NCBI GenBank assembly: GCA_004835665.1
Contig: RBKR01000016.1
Coordinates: 1,240,001-1,304,000, forward strand
Direction: 5' to 3'
Length of the DNA: 64,000 bases
DNA from: Phoma sp. XZ068
Taxonomy: Eukaryota; Ascomycota; Dothideomycetes; Pleosporales; Didymellaceae
Part shown: positions 1 to 10,693 of the stretch, in pieces
How the letters are laid out: every line of letters starts with the position of its first letter
Numbering within the stretch: position 1 is the first letter of the stretch
Translations under genes and position numbers: made by a program
Notes under the pieces: generated by a model
What the model was told of the DNA's origin: nothing
What the model saw: the letters and a program-made list of their open reading frames with translations, nothing else
Database searches by the model: none

Positions 1-247
1 ACAGTACCCATGCTTGCAAGGGTGACCAGCGAAACGAGGTGAACAAATGACATATCCGCCTCTCTACCACCCTCAGTGTTTCTTGTTATCCGCCTTTAGA
101 CTGCATTAAAACGACTTTGCCTGTGATCCTACTGTCCAGTTTGCATTAATCTCTCAGAAATCAGACCATCCTTCCTTGAAAATGTACACACTTTTTCATC
201 TTCGTTAGGCAAGACTGAGCCACAGAGCCACCCTAGTTGCTGTTCTG
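1..247. other. window edge and upstream region of the DUF6594-like gene
   Basis: No coding signal was recognised here. The stretch precedes the ATG at 248 and probably holds its promoter, but no TATA box or other element stands out. Confidence 0.3.
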
Positions 248-961
248 ATGGCGGCAACGATGTTGCTGCCAGTCGTTTCGTCGGCAGATAAGCCTAAGAC
301 AAAGCCTCCAACGGTTTGGAAAGGGACGGGAAATCCATTCTTGACAGCCTTCTTGGCATCCGATAATGATTTTATGGTTTTTCGCCGCTTCGGCTCAGCG
401 AATGTAATGCTATTGCTCTATCTCCGAGACCAGATCGCGGTTATGGAAGGCGACCTGGAAAAAGTGGAGGCCGGGCATGCAGATCCTGTCGCGGCAGATG
501 TGAAGAATGGATCTTTCAGAGAGAATCCAACACCAACGCGAACGGTGCTGCTTGACCAGATGCAGGTAAAAGCGAGAGAGTACAGTGAGTGTGATCCTAG
601 CAAACGTTACTGGATATCGAAGCTAATCAGATTAGATGAGCTCTTACTCCAGCAGGCCACACCTCGAAATCATCCCGCAGTTCCGAAACGTGACCTGGAA
701 TCGATAAATAACTGGCATCACAATACGCCCCATGGCATTCGAGCAGCTGAGAAGGATTACTTGGGGCAGACTCACGACCTCATCCAACTGGCGCCGAAGT
801 CGGTTACGCCTCTGCGGCGTGTACTGGAGAAATCGACTCACTTCCGGGCACTGTCTCGACAGTCGCATGATTTAGAATTGTGCGGTCCTCGTGGACTTTC
901 ATATCAAGTGCGTCTGCTATACGGTCGCCATCAACATACAGTCCTCAAACGCCCGAGGTGA
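248..961 (+). CDS. DUF6594-like protein, C-terminally truncated (possible pseudogene)
   Basis: Single-exon reading frame of 237 aa. Residues about 42-75 (FMVFRRFGSANVMLLLYLRD and the acidic helix after it) resemble the start of fungal DUF6594 proteins, in which a conserved RRFG segment leads into an LLxLQ-type helix and an ExxLxxL pattern. A later DLIQLAPKS segment fits the family's DLVxL motif. Family members normally end in about three membrane helices. These are absent: the frame ends in an Arg/His-rich tail with no hydrophobic segment, and no intron was found that would recover one. The last 50 codons or so look like a frame-shifted ending. Function is unknown even for intact members. It could be a functional short paralogue or a decaying copy; the family call rests on pattern memory. 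Confidence 0.5.
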   Translation: MAATMLLPVVSSADKPKTKPPTVWKGTGNPFLTAFLASDNDFMVFRRFGSANVMLLLYLRDQIAVMEGDLEKVEAGHADPVAADVKNGSFRENPTPTRTVLLDQMQVKAREYSECDPSKRYWISKLIRLDELLLQQATPRNHPAVPKRDLESINNWHHNTPHGIRAAEKDYLGQTHDLIQLAPKSVTPLRRVLEKSTHFRALSRQSHDLELCGPRGLSYQVRLLYGRHQHTVLKRPR

Positions 962-1625
962 CTTCTTTCGTCCAAGCATTGATGAATGATTTCCAGGTGT
1001 GGTCGTCCTGATAATCACATTGGTAAATATAGGAACCCCGTTTTCGCCCATCTTGAATGATTTTTGGAGGTACGGTTTGTTGATAGAGTGTCGAGCTGGA
1101 GCTATCTAGGCGTTTGGCTGTCGTGTGATATAGCAAAGAGAACTTTGGCGTTTGGACGCAAAACTGTAGAGAGTGGGGTCTTGGAGCATGTGCAAAGAGA
1201 AGAGTTCGACAGCATCCGCTTCTTGGAATCTAGGAAGCATTGTGAATATATCGTTCGGACAACTCCGTGGAAGTGATCTATGGACGTGGGGGATGTCGAT
1301 GCTGCCAAGCAATGACATCGGACCCTGACATGGATGATCGACCGCGGCTCAAGTGGACCACAATTCGACTGCACCACAACACCAACATAGACATTCGACG
1401 CCCACCATAGATCTCCTCCGCGCTCACTTAGCTTGACCGCTTGCAGAGGCTTCTTCAACCTTGTGCAGGCTTCAACACGTGGCACACTACCCCACGGAAC
1501 GTTGGTCCCTTAATTCCTCGAGCTCAACACCTGGCACGTCGATCATCCCCACGAGCTCACCACAGCCACATCGGACCTCTCCGCAAGCCCAACGACAACC
1601 GCCCAAATAATACACGTCGCCCAAT
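962..1625. other. gene-free stretch between DUF6594-like gene and TRS33
   Basis: Short overlapping frames occur on both strands but none resembles a known family. The missing membrane domain of the upstream DUF6594-like gene is not found here in any frame. The last 150 bases or so (C-rich, pyrimidine-biased on the plus strand) probably form the promoter and leader of TRS33. Confidence 0.35.
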
Positions 1626-2478
1626 ATGGCACAACCAGTACAAGCCCCGACCGACACGCCAACATCCTACACCGACCCCACATTCTCGCTCCTGAACAGC
1701 ACATGTCTAGACCTCCTGCTGATCGAGCTGGTCCCCATGGCGTACCGCATCACAGCGGACCTCGCGCTCCGAGAAGAAGAATGGACCGGCACATCAACCA
1801 CAAAAGCAAACCGCCTCTCCTCCCACAGCAACGACGCAAGCAGCACCGTCGCCGGCGCAGCCGCAGGAACAATAGGCGGCGGCGGGACCGCAACCGTCGA
1901 CGAAGAAGAGAGCAGGGAAGCTGTATTCCACAGGCTAGAAAGCCTGGGTTATCGCGTTGGATTAGGGATTGTAGAACGGTAGGGACCCCACACAGACACC
2001 AAACACACAAGCAAACATTATATTAATACTTTACAGCTTCTCCCGCGACACACCCCGTCCCACCACCCCGCTAGACTGCATAAAGTTCCTCTGCAAAGAC
2101 CTCTGGACCCTCCTCTTCCGCAAACAAATCGACAACCTCAAGACCAACCACCGCGGCATCTACGTGTTGACAGACAACACCTTCAAACCCCTCACACGCA
2201 TGAGCTTCGATACCAAGAAATACAGCCCAGAGGTGCAGGCGCGTATTAATGAGGCGGCGGAGCGGATGCTGCGTGCGGATGGGGAGGAGGCGGTGGCGGA
2301 TGCGGCGCTGGGGAGGGAGGCGAATAGTATTGGGCGGGTGCAGCCGTTTTTGTATTTCCCTGCCGGTGTGGTGAGGGGGTGTTTGGAGGGGTTGGGGATT
2401 AGGGCGAGTGTGCAGGCCGAGTGTAGTGCTTTGCCGAGTGCGACGTTTCAGATTAGGACGGCGGGGGCGAAGGCGTGA
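1626..2478 (+). CDS. TRS33: TRAPP complex subunit Trs33 / TRAPPC6 (Bet3 family)
   Basis: Two exons, 1626-1978 and 2037-2478, encode 264 aa. The 58-nt intron has a GTAGGG donor and a TTACAG acceptor. Trs33 is a core subunit of the TRAPP tethering complexes, which act as guanine-nucleotide exchange factors for Ypt/Rab GTPases in ER-Golgi and later Golgi traffic. The Bet3-type fold is visible as the VFHRLESLGYRVGLGIVER helix, then the DCIKFLCKDLWTLLFRKQ segment spanning the splice junction, the DNLKTNHRGIYVLTDNTF strand, and a final PFLYFPAGVVRGCLEGLG helix. As in other filamentous fungi a Ser/Gly/Thr-rich insert (about residues 58-95) separates the first helix (ALREEEW) from the next. Length matches the yeast protein (about 268 aa). 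The ATG at 1626 is the only in-frame start giving the conserved N-terminal helix. Confidence 0.9.
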
Positions 2479-2785
2479 GTTGAGGTGTAAGATTGGGCGT
2501 GTGATGGGGGTGAATTGTGATTTAGCGGCATGGGACGGCGTTTGGGAGCATAGCGAGTGCGTGCACGCGTACATCACGGCGGGGATAATGTCATGCACAG
2601 GTATTGTCTTCAGTAGATTCCATTGGGCCATCTAGATGGGAGGCTGCAGTAGCTCTTCACGCAGATAAGTATGTATGATACTTCAATGCTCCATTTTGGT
2701 GTTCGTTTCTCGTCATCCATTCAGGGTATCATAGCCTATCTACCAAAGTTGTTAGCACCTGGTTGACAGACACAGCTTCAGTGAC
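2479..2785. other. convergent 3' region, TRS33 / malate dehydrogenase
   Basis: The 3' ends of two convergent genes meet here. Both 3' untranslated regions and polyadenylation sites must lie in these 307 bases. No other feature was seen. Confidence 0.4.
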
Positions 2786-4020
2786 CTACTTGGCAGGAGG
2801 GTTCTGGGCGAACTCGACGCCCTTCGCGATGTTGCCCTTGAGGCCGTCGTAGCAGGCCTGGAGCAGCTTCTTCTCGTGGTCGTTGGCGCTGCTGACGACA
2901 TCGATGGCCTTCTCGGCACCGCTGGGACCAAGCTCGATGGGGACGGAGAAGAACTCGGTGCCAGTCGCCTTAGCAACGGCATCACCGCCCTGTACACCGG
3001 GGAGGTAGACGAAGCTGGGCTCGACGAGGCCCTTCTCGCCCTTGGCGGCCCTGATGACCTTGTCGGCGAATCTGCTGGCGTTAGTCATGATTATAGATGT
3101 ACAGCTGGATCAAGCTTACCGGTAACCGGCGTAGGCCATGGAGAGAGTGGCGGAACCAGCACCATCCTTGGCCTTGACGACTTCGTCACCACCGAACTGA
3201 ACGCCTGTTTCTTGTTAGTTTTTGAAGCCCAAGACCCAATTGAGCACCTACGGTTTACGAGAGCATCGAGCTTCTCAGCGGGAATGCTGACGCTGGGCTT
3301 GGCCTGGCTGAACAATGGAACAATGGTCTCGCCAGAGTGGCCGCCAATGACGGGGATGTTGAGGTTTGCGGGGTTCTTCTCGCCAGTGATCTCAGCGACG
3401 AAGGTCTCGGCACGGACGACGTCGAGGGTGGTGACGCCGAACAGCCTCTTGGGGTCAAAGACACCGGCGGCCTTGAGGACCTCGGCGGCAATGGGGACTG
3501 TCGAGTTGACAGGGTTGGAGATGACGAGGACGTAGGCCTTGGGGCAGTGCTGGGCAATGCCCTCAATGAGGCCCTTGACGATGCCGGCGTTGATCTTGAA
3601 CAGGTCGTCACGGGTCATGCCAGGCTTGCCTGCAGCTAGTCAGCGCGAGGTCGGTCAATCGCCGAGGGGCTACGCACGGGGAATGCCAGCGGGAATGACA
3701 ACAATGTCGGCGCCCTTGAGAGCCTGCGCCAGGCCATCGTCCTTGGGCAGGTAGCCTGTTACTTTCTGCTACCTGTCAGCTCTCTCCCGTGTGTATGGCG
3801 TGGGGGCTAGCTCGTACAGCTGGGGACGAAATGTGTGACAAATCGGTAGCGACGCCAGGCGAGTTGACAACATCGTAGAGGGCGAGCTCGGTGACGTGCT
3901 GGTTCTGCTTGAGCAGGAGAGACAGCGGCTGTGAGGGATTAGAGTGGCTCTGGAGCTCTGCATCTTCACTCTCACCTGGCCAATGCCTCCGGCGGCACCT
4001 GCGACAACGGCCTTGACCAT
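2786..4020 (-). CDS. cytosolic malate dehydrogenase (NAD-dependent)
   Basis: Six exons (4020-3976, 3928-3818, 3765-3678, 3629-3252, 3204-3120, 3071-2786) give 330 aa; the five introns are 47-52 nt. The enzyme interconverts malate and oxaloacetate with NAD. Visible features are the dinucleotide-binding GAAGGIGQ loop (residues 8-15), ALYDVV and SHISSPA of the Rossmann fold, the mobile-loop arginines in IPRKPGMTRDDLF, SNPVNST, and the catalytic-histidine motif VIGGHSGETIVP. The mature-type start MVKAVVAGAAGGIGQ has no mitochondrial presequence and the C-terminus (NPPAK) has no PTS1, so a cytosolic role (malate shuttles, gluconeogenesis) is inferred. Length equals that of typical cytosolic MDH. 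All exon joins restore family sequence, so the model is secure. Confidence 0.96.
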
Positions 4021-4942
4021 TTTGTTGGGATGTGAGGTAGAGGAGGTGTGTTTGTTGACGGAGCGGGGTAGCTCTTCGGTGGTCGAGAGAGCTGCGGGGT
4101 ATGGCAGAGAGCAATTGGAGCACTGGGCAAGGTGTGGGAGAGGAGGAAGATGAAGCTGGAAAGGGCAGAGCAGAGGCAGTCTCGAGGCTTAAGTACGGAC
4201 CACGACGGAGCTTGTTGCACGAGACGGGGTGAATGGGCGGCGTTCAATCAGGCGGGCGTTCTATCACCTTGGCGGGGCAGGGGCGTGCGGGTGGGGTACC
4301 GTTCGGGCGGGTTTGAGGTGCGCAAGGAACGCTGCTGGAACGCGGGCTAAGGGAGATCGTGGCTTCAGCGTGTTCAACTGGGGCACATGGGGCTTCTTTA
4401 TGTTCGCGCTCGAGAGCCTCATCCGCGCACATGACGATGATGACATTCCGGGGAGCCTCGGTGCATCCACGGCAACCCACCTTCAGGTGCTCGGGAGGGA
4501 CCGGACACCCGCGCGGCCGCAAAACGCGTGCGCGTGAAACAGGAAAGCAGCGTGTTCAGTTTGCTTGTTTTGTGTGTACCTGAAAACCCCAGCGTTCCGT
4601 AAGGCCATCCGCGGCCGTGCCAATACCAGACCCATAGCTCCAAAACACCGTACACTACCAAGCCGTATGAGCTCCCGCTGCAAGAGCCGCACGGAAACGC
4701 CAATTGTGGAGAAACATTGTCCGAGCAGCACTACTAACGCACAATATCCGCAAGATCTGCCGTTACATGTGCCTTGCTCGGTCCGAGACAAGACTTAGAT
4801 CTTGTAGCCCATGTCATGTTTAAGACTGTTATTAAAGACCCAACGGACGCTGGGCAAAGAATTCGAAATTGTTCTGCCTCTCCCGCATAGTCTACTTCGA
4901 CACGACTTGTCTCTGTAACTATTGACCAGAAGTCAGCTTCGA
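4021..4942. promoter_or_regulatory. MDH upstream region and hapE 3' flank
   Basis: About 920 bases with several overlapping non-coding frames. The 4021-4250 part is pyrimidine-rich on the MDH strand, as in many fungal core promoters. No additional gene is supported. Confidence 0.35.
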
Positions 4943-6116
4943 TCAAGGACCAAAGTCTTCCCTCTCGCCTTCAGCATCAGCATCAGCCTCGGCATCGCCG
5001 CGGTAGCCTTGGTGGTCACCTGCTCCAGCAGGGTCCGGTCCGCGCTGGCCCACAGGGTACATCTGTATCCTCAGTTAGAAATGTCCGCAAGAATCTTTAC
5101 GACAACTTACCGGCTGCTGCATGGGATACCCGCCGTACACTCCCTGGTCGAACATGTGTTGCTGTCCGTACGCACTTGGGTCGGCCTGAACAGCACCTGC
5201 GTACATGTTTGGCTGACGGAAGTCCTCCTGCTGTTGCATGTGCTGGCCCATCCCGTAGTCTGGAGGAGGCATCTGGTGCTGTGCGTGCACTTGCTGGGGC
5301 ATGCCGCCGGGGGGCACTTGTGCGGCTGAAGACTGAACGGGGGCGGCTCCTTGTGCGCCGCTCCTCTTGTGGGGGTGTGCCTCCTCTCGTGGGACGATGT
5401 CAATGAGGAAGTCAAACATGTCCGACTTGGACAGTGCCGACGCAATGTCAGATCGCTGGAGCGTGCGGCGCTTGTTCTCCTCGGCGTGTATCCAGGCGCG
5501 CATAGTCAGCTCTGTGATGAAGATGTCGCATCCCTTCGCGAACAAGATGGGCGCCTCGGCTGAGATCATCTTGACTTCTGGGTCAGCCTTCATGACCTTC
5601 TTGATGCGCGCCAGTGGAAGCTGGTGGAGCTTGTAGTCGTGTTCATCCGTCTCGAGCTTAGTGACTTGCTGCTGCCAGTATGTGTTGAGGATGTCGCGGT
5701 AGTTACCCGTCAGCCCCTGGTTGACCTGTGGGTGCGTCAGCAATTGCGGTGCTTCTGACGCAGACTTGGGGGCTCCTACGTTCTGCCATGACTGAGTGAA
5801 CAGCTGTGGGTCGGGCGCATGGCCTTGCGCGGCGATCTATTGCATATATCAGTACATGGGCTACGAGTATGGTGCGCAGGGCGCAAAGGTAAACATACAG
5901 CAGCAGAGGCGCCTGGAGAGAGGAGTCAGCTTGGTGTACATGCAATGCGACAGGCGAGCATCGTTGCGCCAATGCGCCAATGCAGCTGGAAAACTCACCA
6001 TAATGGCCGCCGTTGGCAGGATCGTAGAGCGGGTTGCCCGACTGCCCGTCGTACCGCCTCGGAGCGGCGGGTGCCTGGCGCATCTTCTGCTGGTTGTGAC
6101 CTTGGAGCTGATCCAT
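4943..6116 (-). CDS. hapE: CCAAT-binding complex subunit HapE/Hap5 (NF-YC)
   Basis: Four exons (6116-5999, 5912-5899, 5836-5111, 5062-4943) encode 325 aa. The product is the histone-fold NF-YC subunit that pairs with HapC (NF-YB) and recruits HapB to bind CCAAT boxes. The signature core runs from NYRDILNTYWQQQVTKLE through LPLARIKKVMKADPEVKMIS, APILFAKGCDIFITELTMRA and TLQRSDIASALSKSDMFDFL (about residues 85-170). It is followed by a Gln/Pro/Met-rich tail and an acidic DAEADADAEGEREDFGP C-terminus. Exon 2 is only 14 nt; without it the N-terminal frame does not join the core, so a microexon is inferred. The start ATGGATCAGC agrees with a clean N-terminus. The C-terminal exon replaces a read-through frame of poor quality and uses a GTAAGT donor. 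Confidence 0.93.
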
Positions 6117-7015
6117 TGCGGCGGTGTCGCGCGGACGTTACGCGACGACAGGGAAGCGCGTCTGCTTAAGTAATTTGGGCGAGAGGTTCCGCGTGTACGG
6201 GCGAATGTCTGCAGAACTGCTGTGCGACGCCCAATTGTCGTCCAGAAATGTGCTAAGTGGGTGTCTGGAGGTGGTTGTGGTTGGGTCCCAGGCGTGCTTT
6301 GAGTGGTTGGGGAGCTGCAGCAAGCTTAAGCGGGGGCCGCTCGCGGTGACGACCTGCAGCTTGGTTGTCTGTGCGTTGGGTCTAGTTAGGGTTCACGAAG
6401 ATCATCTGAGGGCGAAGACATGGACAACGCGACGATTGTGAAGACGCGATAGCATCAAGTCCAACCTGGCGCCGTGCTTATATGCATGCGGAGCGGTCTG
6501 TTGCACAGAAAACACCCGTCACAGCTCCACGGCCTGACAGCAAGATCACATACAGCGCCTATGCATGCGCGTCACATCTTGCCTTACACAGCACTCCGGC
6601 CTTCAGCCCAACGTGATCCGACTTCCTTGAAGAGTAGTGCTGGTCCTCAATAGCAGCACAGCTGCCGCGAAGCAGCGCATATTGTAGAGACGCCGATAGC
6701 CCATTTGATTGGACGAAGGGGAAAGTAGCACGGCTGTGATTGGCCAAATCAGCCGTCCAGTGTGCGCTGGCCTCCGCTAGGCGTGAGAGATGCGTCAAAG
6801 CATGCAGACTTGCATCATAAGCAGTCTGTCGTCGAAAGTGAAGCTGACACGGCGTGGACACTTCAGTATGCTCACCAGCGGCAACAGCACCCGGAGCGGT
6901 GACATCGGGCCGTGGAGGTTGTTTTTGCCGACTGCGTGGCTCGTGCGCCTTCCCTCTCAAAAAGTTTCGCGACCTCGATTTCTCCAACCTCTGTGCATCC
7001 CACGCGAACGCCAAC
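6117..7015. promoter_or_regulatory. divergent promoter region of hapE and FCF2 with CCAAT boxes
   Basis: This 899-bp region separates two head-to-head genes. CCAAT pentamers occur on the minus strand at 6708-6712 and 6739-6743, each in the context CCAATCA, and on the plus strand at 6231-6235. The two minus-strand boxes are about 31 bp apart, close to three helical turns. As hapE encodes a CCAAT-binding subunit, autoregulation is possible (inference). Reading frames inside the region lack support as genes. Confidence 0.45.
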
Positions 7016-7918
7016 ATGGAGCCGTTGCCAGCGCATCAGCCTCTCTTTGAGGATGACACCGATGACGAGCTTTCCGATCAGCAGATCAAGGAGCTGCTGA
7101 AAGAGGCCGCCGAGCGTGTGCGCGCAAAGGCAGCCTTGCAGCCGGTCGCTGTACCAGAAGCACCATTCAAGCTTCCCAAGCTGAGGCCTGGGCATGTCGC
7201 CGACACATACGAGAAGACCGAGGGCAACATCACTCGTCTTGATCACTCGAAGCTAATCGACAAGAAGCAGCTGGCTCTTGCTAACGGTATCAAGAAGATT
7301 GATGATCCCATCGCCGATAAGCGCAAGAGGATGCAGGTACGTTCAACATCTTCTCACAACCCCGCCGGTGATGATAATTATCCCAAACTTTTTCCTGACG
7401 CAGACTCGGGCTCCGTCTTGGACGCCTTCCTGCACCATCTGATGGTTTTTATTCATAGTTACACTGAGGCATTCAAACATCTCTTGCTGTTCACGACAAT
7501 TGTCTTTGATCACACGCTGACAGCATGACAGGAGAAGAAGGCCACTGCTGGCGCTGAATGGTTCAACATGCCCAAGACCGACCTCACTCCCGAGCTCAAG
7601 CGTGACCTGCAGCTGCTCAAGATGAGGAACGTCTTGGATCCCAAGCGCCACTACAAGAAGGACAGCGGGAAGAATGATGTTCCCGCCTTCTCACAGGTCG
7701 GCACAATCATTGAGGGTCCTACCGAGTTCTTCAGCAGTCGTCTGAGCAACAAGGACCGCAAGCAGACCCTCCTGGAGGAGGTCATCAACCAGGAGGAGAA
7801 CAGCGGCCGCTTCAAGCGCAAGTACAACGACATCTCCGTCAAGAAGTCCAGTGGAGGCAAGAACTTCTACAAGAAGCAGCAGGCCAAGCGCAACAAGGGC
7901 AGGGTTTCCAAGCCTTGA
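7016..7918 (+). CDS. FCF2: rRNA-processing protein Fcf2 (UTP complex associated)
   Basis: Two exons, 7016-7336 and 7532-7918, give 235 aa. Fcf2 is a nucleolar factor needed for early pre-rRNA cleavages at A0, A1 and A2 and thus for 18S rRNA production; the animal counterpart is the TdIF2 C-terminal domain. The Fcf2 domain is seen as AEWFNMPKTDLTPELKRDL, LLKMRNVLDPKRHYKK, a GTIIEGPTEFFSSRL segment and the strongly basic C-terminus (KKQQAKRNKGRVSKP) suited to RNA binding and nucleolar import. The N-terminal third is acidic and helical. The start at 7016 (CCAACATGG context) is preferred; an upstream in-frame ATG at 6854 would add a non-conserved leader inside the promoter. The 195-nt intron is much longer than its neighbours, with no visible element in it. 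Confidence 0.93.
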
Positions 7919-8081
7919 GCATATACGTCCTTGGCTTGAACCACCAAGCTTCACATGCCTATTCATGGGGTGCACTCTTCATGTCACTCATCACAGCAAT
8001 GTGGGTGCAGATGCAGCAGTCTTGCAGCGGTGGCGTACTTGTTATACGCTCACTCGCAATGTCAATCATCTTGATTTGACT

Positions 8082-9253
8082 CTACTCCTCATGTAGATCG
8101 CTCAGCACCTGCTTAACAAGGGCCACCATGTCCTTGGCTGCCTCTCGGCCAGCGTCCAGGACCTCGGCATGGTTTGCCATGCCCTGGGAGAGATGTGCCG
8201 TCAGCTCAGCTCTGTTCATATCCTGAATCTCAGGATCACTGCCCTTGGAGCCAGCCTCGAGAACAGCACTGTTCGTGACCAGACTGAACGCCAGGACACG
8301 GATGCCGGCGTGTCTCGCGACAATGATCTCAGGCACAGTCGACATGCCGACGACGTCGGCGCCTAGCATGTTGAGCATGCGGCACTCGGCTCGTGTCTCG
8401 TAGCTATACCACATTAGCTCGATTCGAGCACAGATAGAACAATGAGAGAATATCAATACTTACGTTGGACCCGCAACAAACGCATACACACCCTCGTGAA
8501 GCTTACGCTGCTGCTTGTCGAGCCCCAGCTTGACCCAAGCCTTGTGCGTCCGTCTCCGGAGGTCGAGATCGTAGGCATCTGAAAGCGGGGGGAAGCGGGT
8601 GCCAAACTCTTCAATGTTGGGTCCACGCAGAGGGTGAATGCCTACCAGACCAGCCATGTTGAGGTGGTCGTTCAGACACACAATGTCGCCAACGCGGTAG
8701 CTCTGGTTCAGGCCTCCGGCAGCGTTGGTGACGATGATGGTCTCGACGCCGAGGAGCTTGCACACGCGCGTTGCAAATGTTGCAGCGTCCATGGAGTGGC
8801 CTTCGTAGAAACTATGGAAGTTAGACTCAAGCAGATTCCAATCGGATGTGATTCACAAACTGTGCTCGTCCGACCAAAAGTGCCACTGTCGTCTTCTGAG
8901 GGCCAATTTGTCCAAAAACAAACTTTCCAGCATGGCCGACCACTGTATTTCACCGTTAGCACTATCCATAGCTTCCCTCAAATACCACTCCATCCAAACC
9001 CATCACTCGAATAATATCTCCATGTTGCTGACTAACCTGTACTCTGAGGGAAGTTGGGAATGCTCGCGTAGTCGAGTGCAACCTTGGGCTCAGCCTCGAT
9101 TGTGTCCGCCAGCCCACCCAGCCCAGAGCCACACACAATGGCTACCTTTGGGTGCTGCAGGGCGGCGGGTAATTGCTGTCGTACATAGTTTGCCGTCTCG
9201 GTAGCGCGCACATAGGCATTGGGCGCCACGACTTGGTCCAGGGAAGCAGCCAT
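8082..9253 (-). CDS. PNP1: purine nucleoside phosphorylase
   Basis: Four exons (9253-9037, 8942-8861, 8811-8464, 8403-8082) encode 322 aa. The enzyme splits purine nucleosides with phosphate, giving the base and ribose-1-phosphate in purine salvage. Family hallmarks are VAIVCGSGLGGLADTIE (phosphate loop), the substrate segment GRAHFYEGHSMD across the second junction, ETIIVTNAAGGLNQSYRVGD, GPTYETRAE and MLGADVVGMSTVPEIIVARH, plus a late VTNSA segment (base and ribose contacts). The length suits the trimeric low-molecular-mass PNP class, slightly longer at the N-terminus. Introns are 94, 49 and 60 nt and every join restores family sequence. It is divergent from the uS10m gene over about 390 bp. 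Confidence 0.95.
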
Positions 9254-9640
9254 GATATCTCTTTCTTGTACTGAAGTCTTGAAAGTGGGAGAAGAAGGAA
9301 GGAGAGAATGAGAGTATTAGAAAAGTTTCATTTACTAATTACCTCGCGAGTTCCCTCGGTGGGATGGCTACCTACTATCGCGGGGTTAGGCAGGTCGACG
9401 GCGGAATCCGGCGGTGGCCGAAAGCGGGCTAGTGCGGCTAGGAATTGAAGAAGTTCAGACATGGAGGTTCCCGCGGCGATGACAGCAGCAATGGCGGCGC
9501 CGAGATGTATGCGCTCCTTTATGGGGCCGGCGAAGCGGACAAAGGTGAGATGAGGGCATTGCCGGCGCGTAGCGTATCTGTGTGATAGCTGCTGCAATGG
9601 CAGGTCTTGTTGCTGGTGTGTTCGCAGCTCACGCAGACAG
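9254..9640. promoter_or_regulatory. divergent promoter, PNP / mitoribosomal uS10m
   Basis: A 387-bp region between head-to-head genes. It may also contain a non-conserved first exon of the uS10m gene: an ATG at 9491 is followed by a GTGAGA donor after 9544, and splicing to 9641 would add 18 residues in frame. No other element was recognised. Confidence 0.4.
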
Positions 9641-10693
9641 ATGACACACGCTGCCCGCCCCTTCTCGACCACAACGACACGCACATCGAAGAATGACGGG
9701 TCGCGCAAGGCCATGGCCAGCCTCAAGGCGGATATCGAGAGCGGGGAGATGACGCTGGAGGAACGGTTGCAGGACATGCAGATCGACCCGGCCGAGTACA
9801 AGGCGTACGCACAGCTTGACCCGACACACCAGAGCGCATGCTGATAGAGGACAGTCTGTGGAACAGCCAGAAGAAGGCGGCCAAGCGGGCTGAGAAGTGG
9901 GAGCCCAAGACGCGCGAGGAGGCCCAGCAGAAGTGGAAGGAGATGCAGTCCGGGCCCGACGACCTCACGCTGCTGCGCACCTACAAGCGCGCCGGCATCG
10001 AGCCCATCAAGATCGCCAAGTAGGCTGTCGCCGCAATACATGCAAGCTGGACGAGCTAACGCCCGCAGGGAACGCGGCATCACGCTGCCCACGGACAAGG
10101 AGCCCCTCGACGCCAAAACCCAGGCCGCCCTCGACGAACTCCGCCAGCCCATCAACGTCCGCGCCGTCAACCTGCGCCCGCTGCGCCGCGAGCCCCAATA
10201 CGGCGTCCCCGTGTGCGACCTCCAACTCCGCACCTACTCGATCCGCAACCTTCAGCTCTTCGCCGACTTCGCCGTCCGCGCCGCCTACTACATGGGCCTC
10301 TGTGCGCGCGGCCCCATCCCCCTCCCACGCATCACCGAGCGCTGGACCGTGCCCCGCTCAAACTTCATCTTCAAAAAGTCGCAGGAGAACTTCGAGCGCA
10401 TCACCATGCGCCGCCTGATCCAGATCCAGGACGGGCACCCGGACGTCGTCAAAGCGTGGCTCGCCTTTCTGACCGAGCACCAGTACCACGGCGTCGGCAT
10501 GAAGGCGAATATCTGGGAGTACGAGGACTTGGAGACTGCGACGCGGGCTGGTGAGGCGATTGCGGCGGATGATGTGAGTAGAAGGCGGGAGGGCCCGATG
10601 ATGAAGAAGGTCGATGAGATTTTGAATAGTAAGCTGTACAAGGAGGCGATGAAGGGGCATAAGGGTAAGCCTGAGATTGAGTTTAGACGGTGA
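9641..10693 (+). CDS. RSM10: mitochondrial small-subunit ribosomal protein uS10m (Rsm10)
   Basis: Three exons (9641-9804, 9855-10019, 10069-10693) give 317 aa. This is the mitochondrial 37S/28S subunit protein of the uS10 family, part of the head of the small subunit. The uS10 domain lies in the C-terminal half: YGVPVCDLQLRTYSIRNLQL, YMGLCARGPIPLPRITERWT, VPRSNFIFKKSQENFERITM and RRLIQIQDGHPDVVKAWLAF. The N-terminus has a mitochondrial-type leader (MTHAARPFSTTTTRTSKN). Intron 1 (50 nt, GTACGC donor, GCTGAT branch, GACAG acceptor) explains an apparent frame break near 9838; intron 2 is 49 nt with GCTAAC. The start could instead lie in an upstream exon at 9491. The middle region is helical and charged, not diagnostic on its own. 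Confidence 0.9.

Noticed and set aside
4229..4798. Cluster of overlapping 70-100-codon frames upstream of MDH
   Set aside because: Present in nearly all frames on both strands, as expected from GC-rich DNA; none resembles a family.
4970..4995. Trinucleotide repeat (GATGCTGATGCTGA on the minus strand)
   Set aside because: It encodes the acidic Asp-Ala tail of HapE and is too short to be a separate repeat feature.
9796..9860. Apparent frameshift in the uS10m gene near 9838
   Set aside because: A 50-nt intron (9805-9854; GTACGC donor, GCTGAT branch, GACAG acceptor) restores the frame and sums to whole codons.
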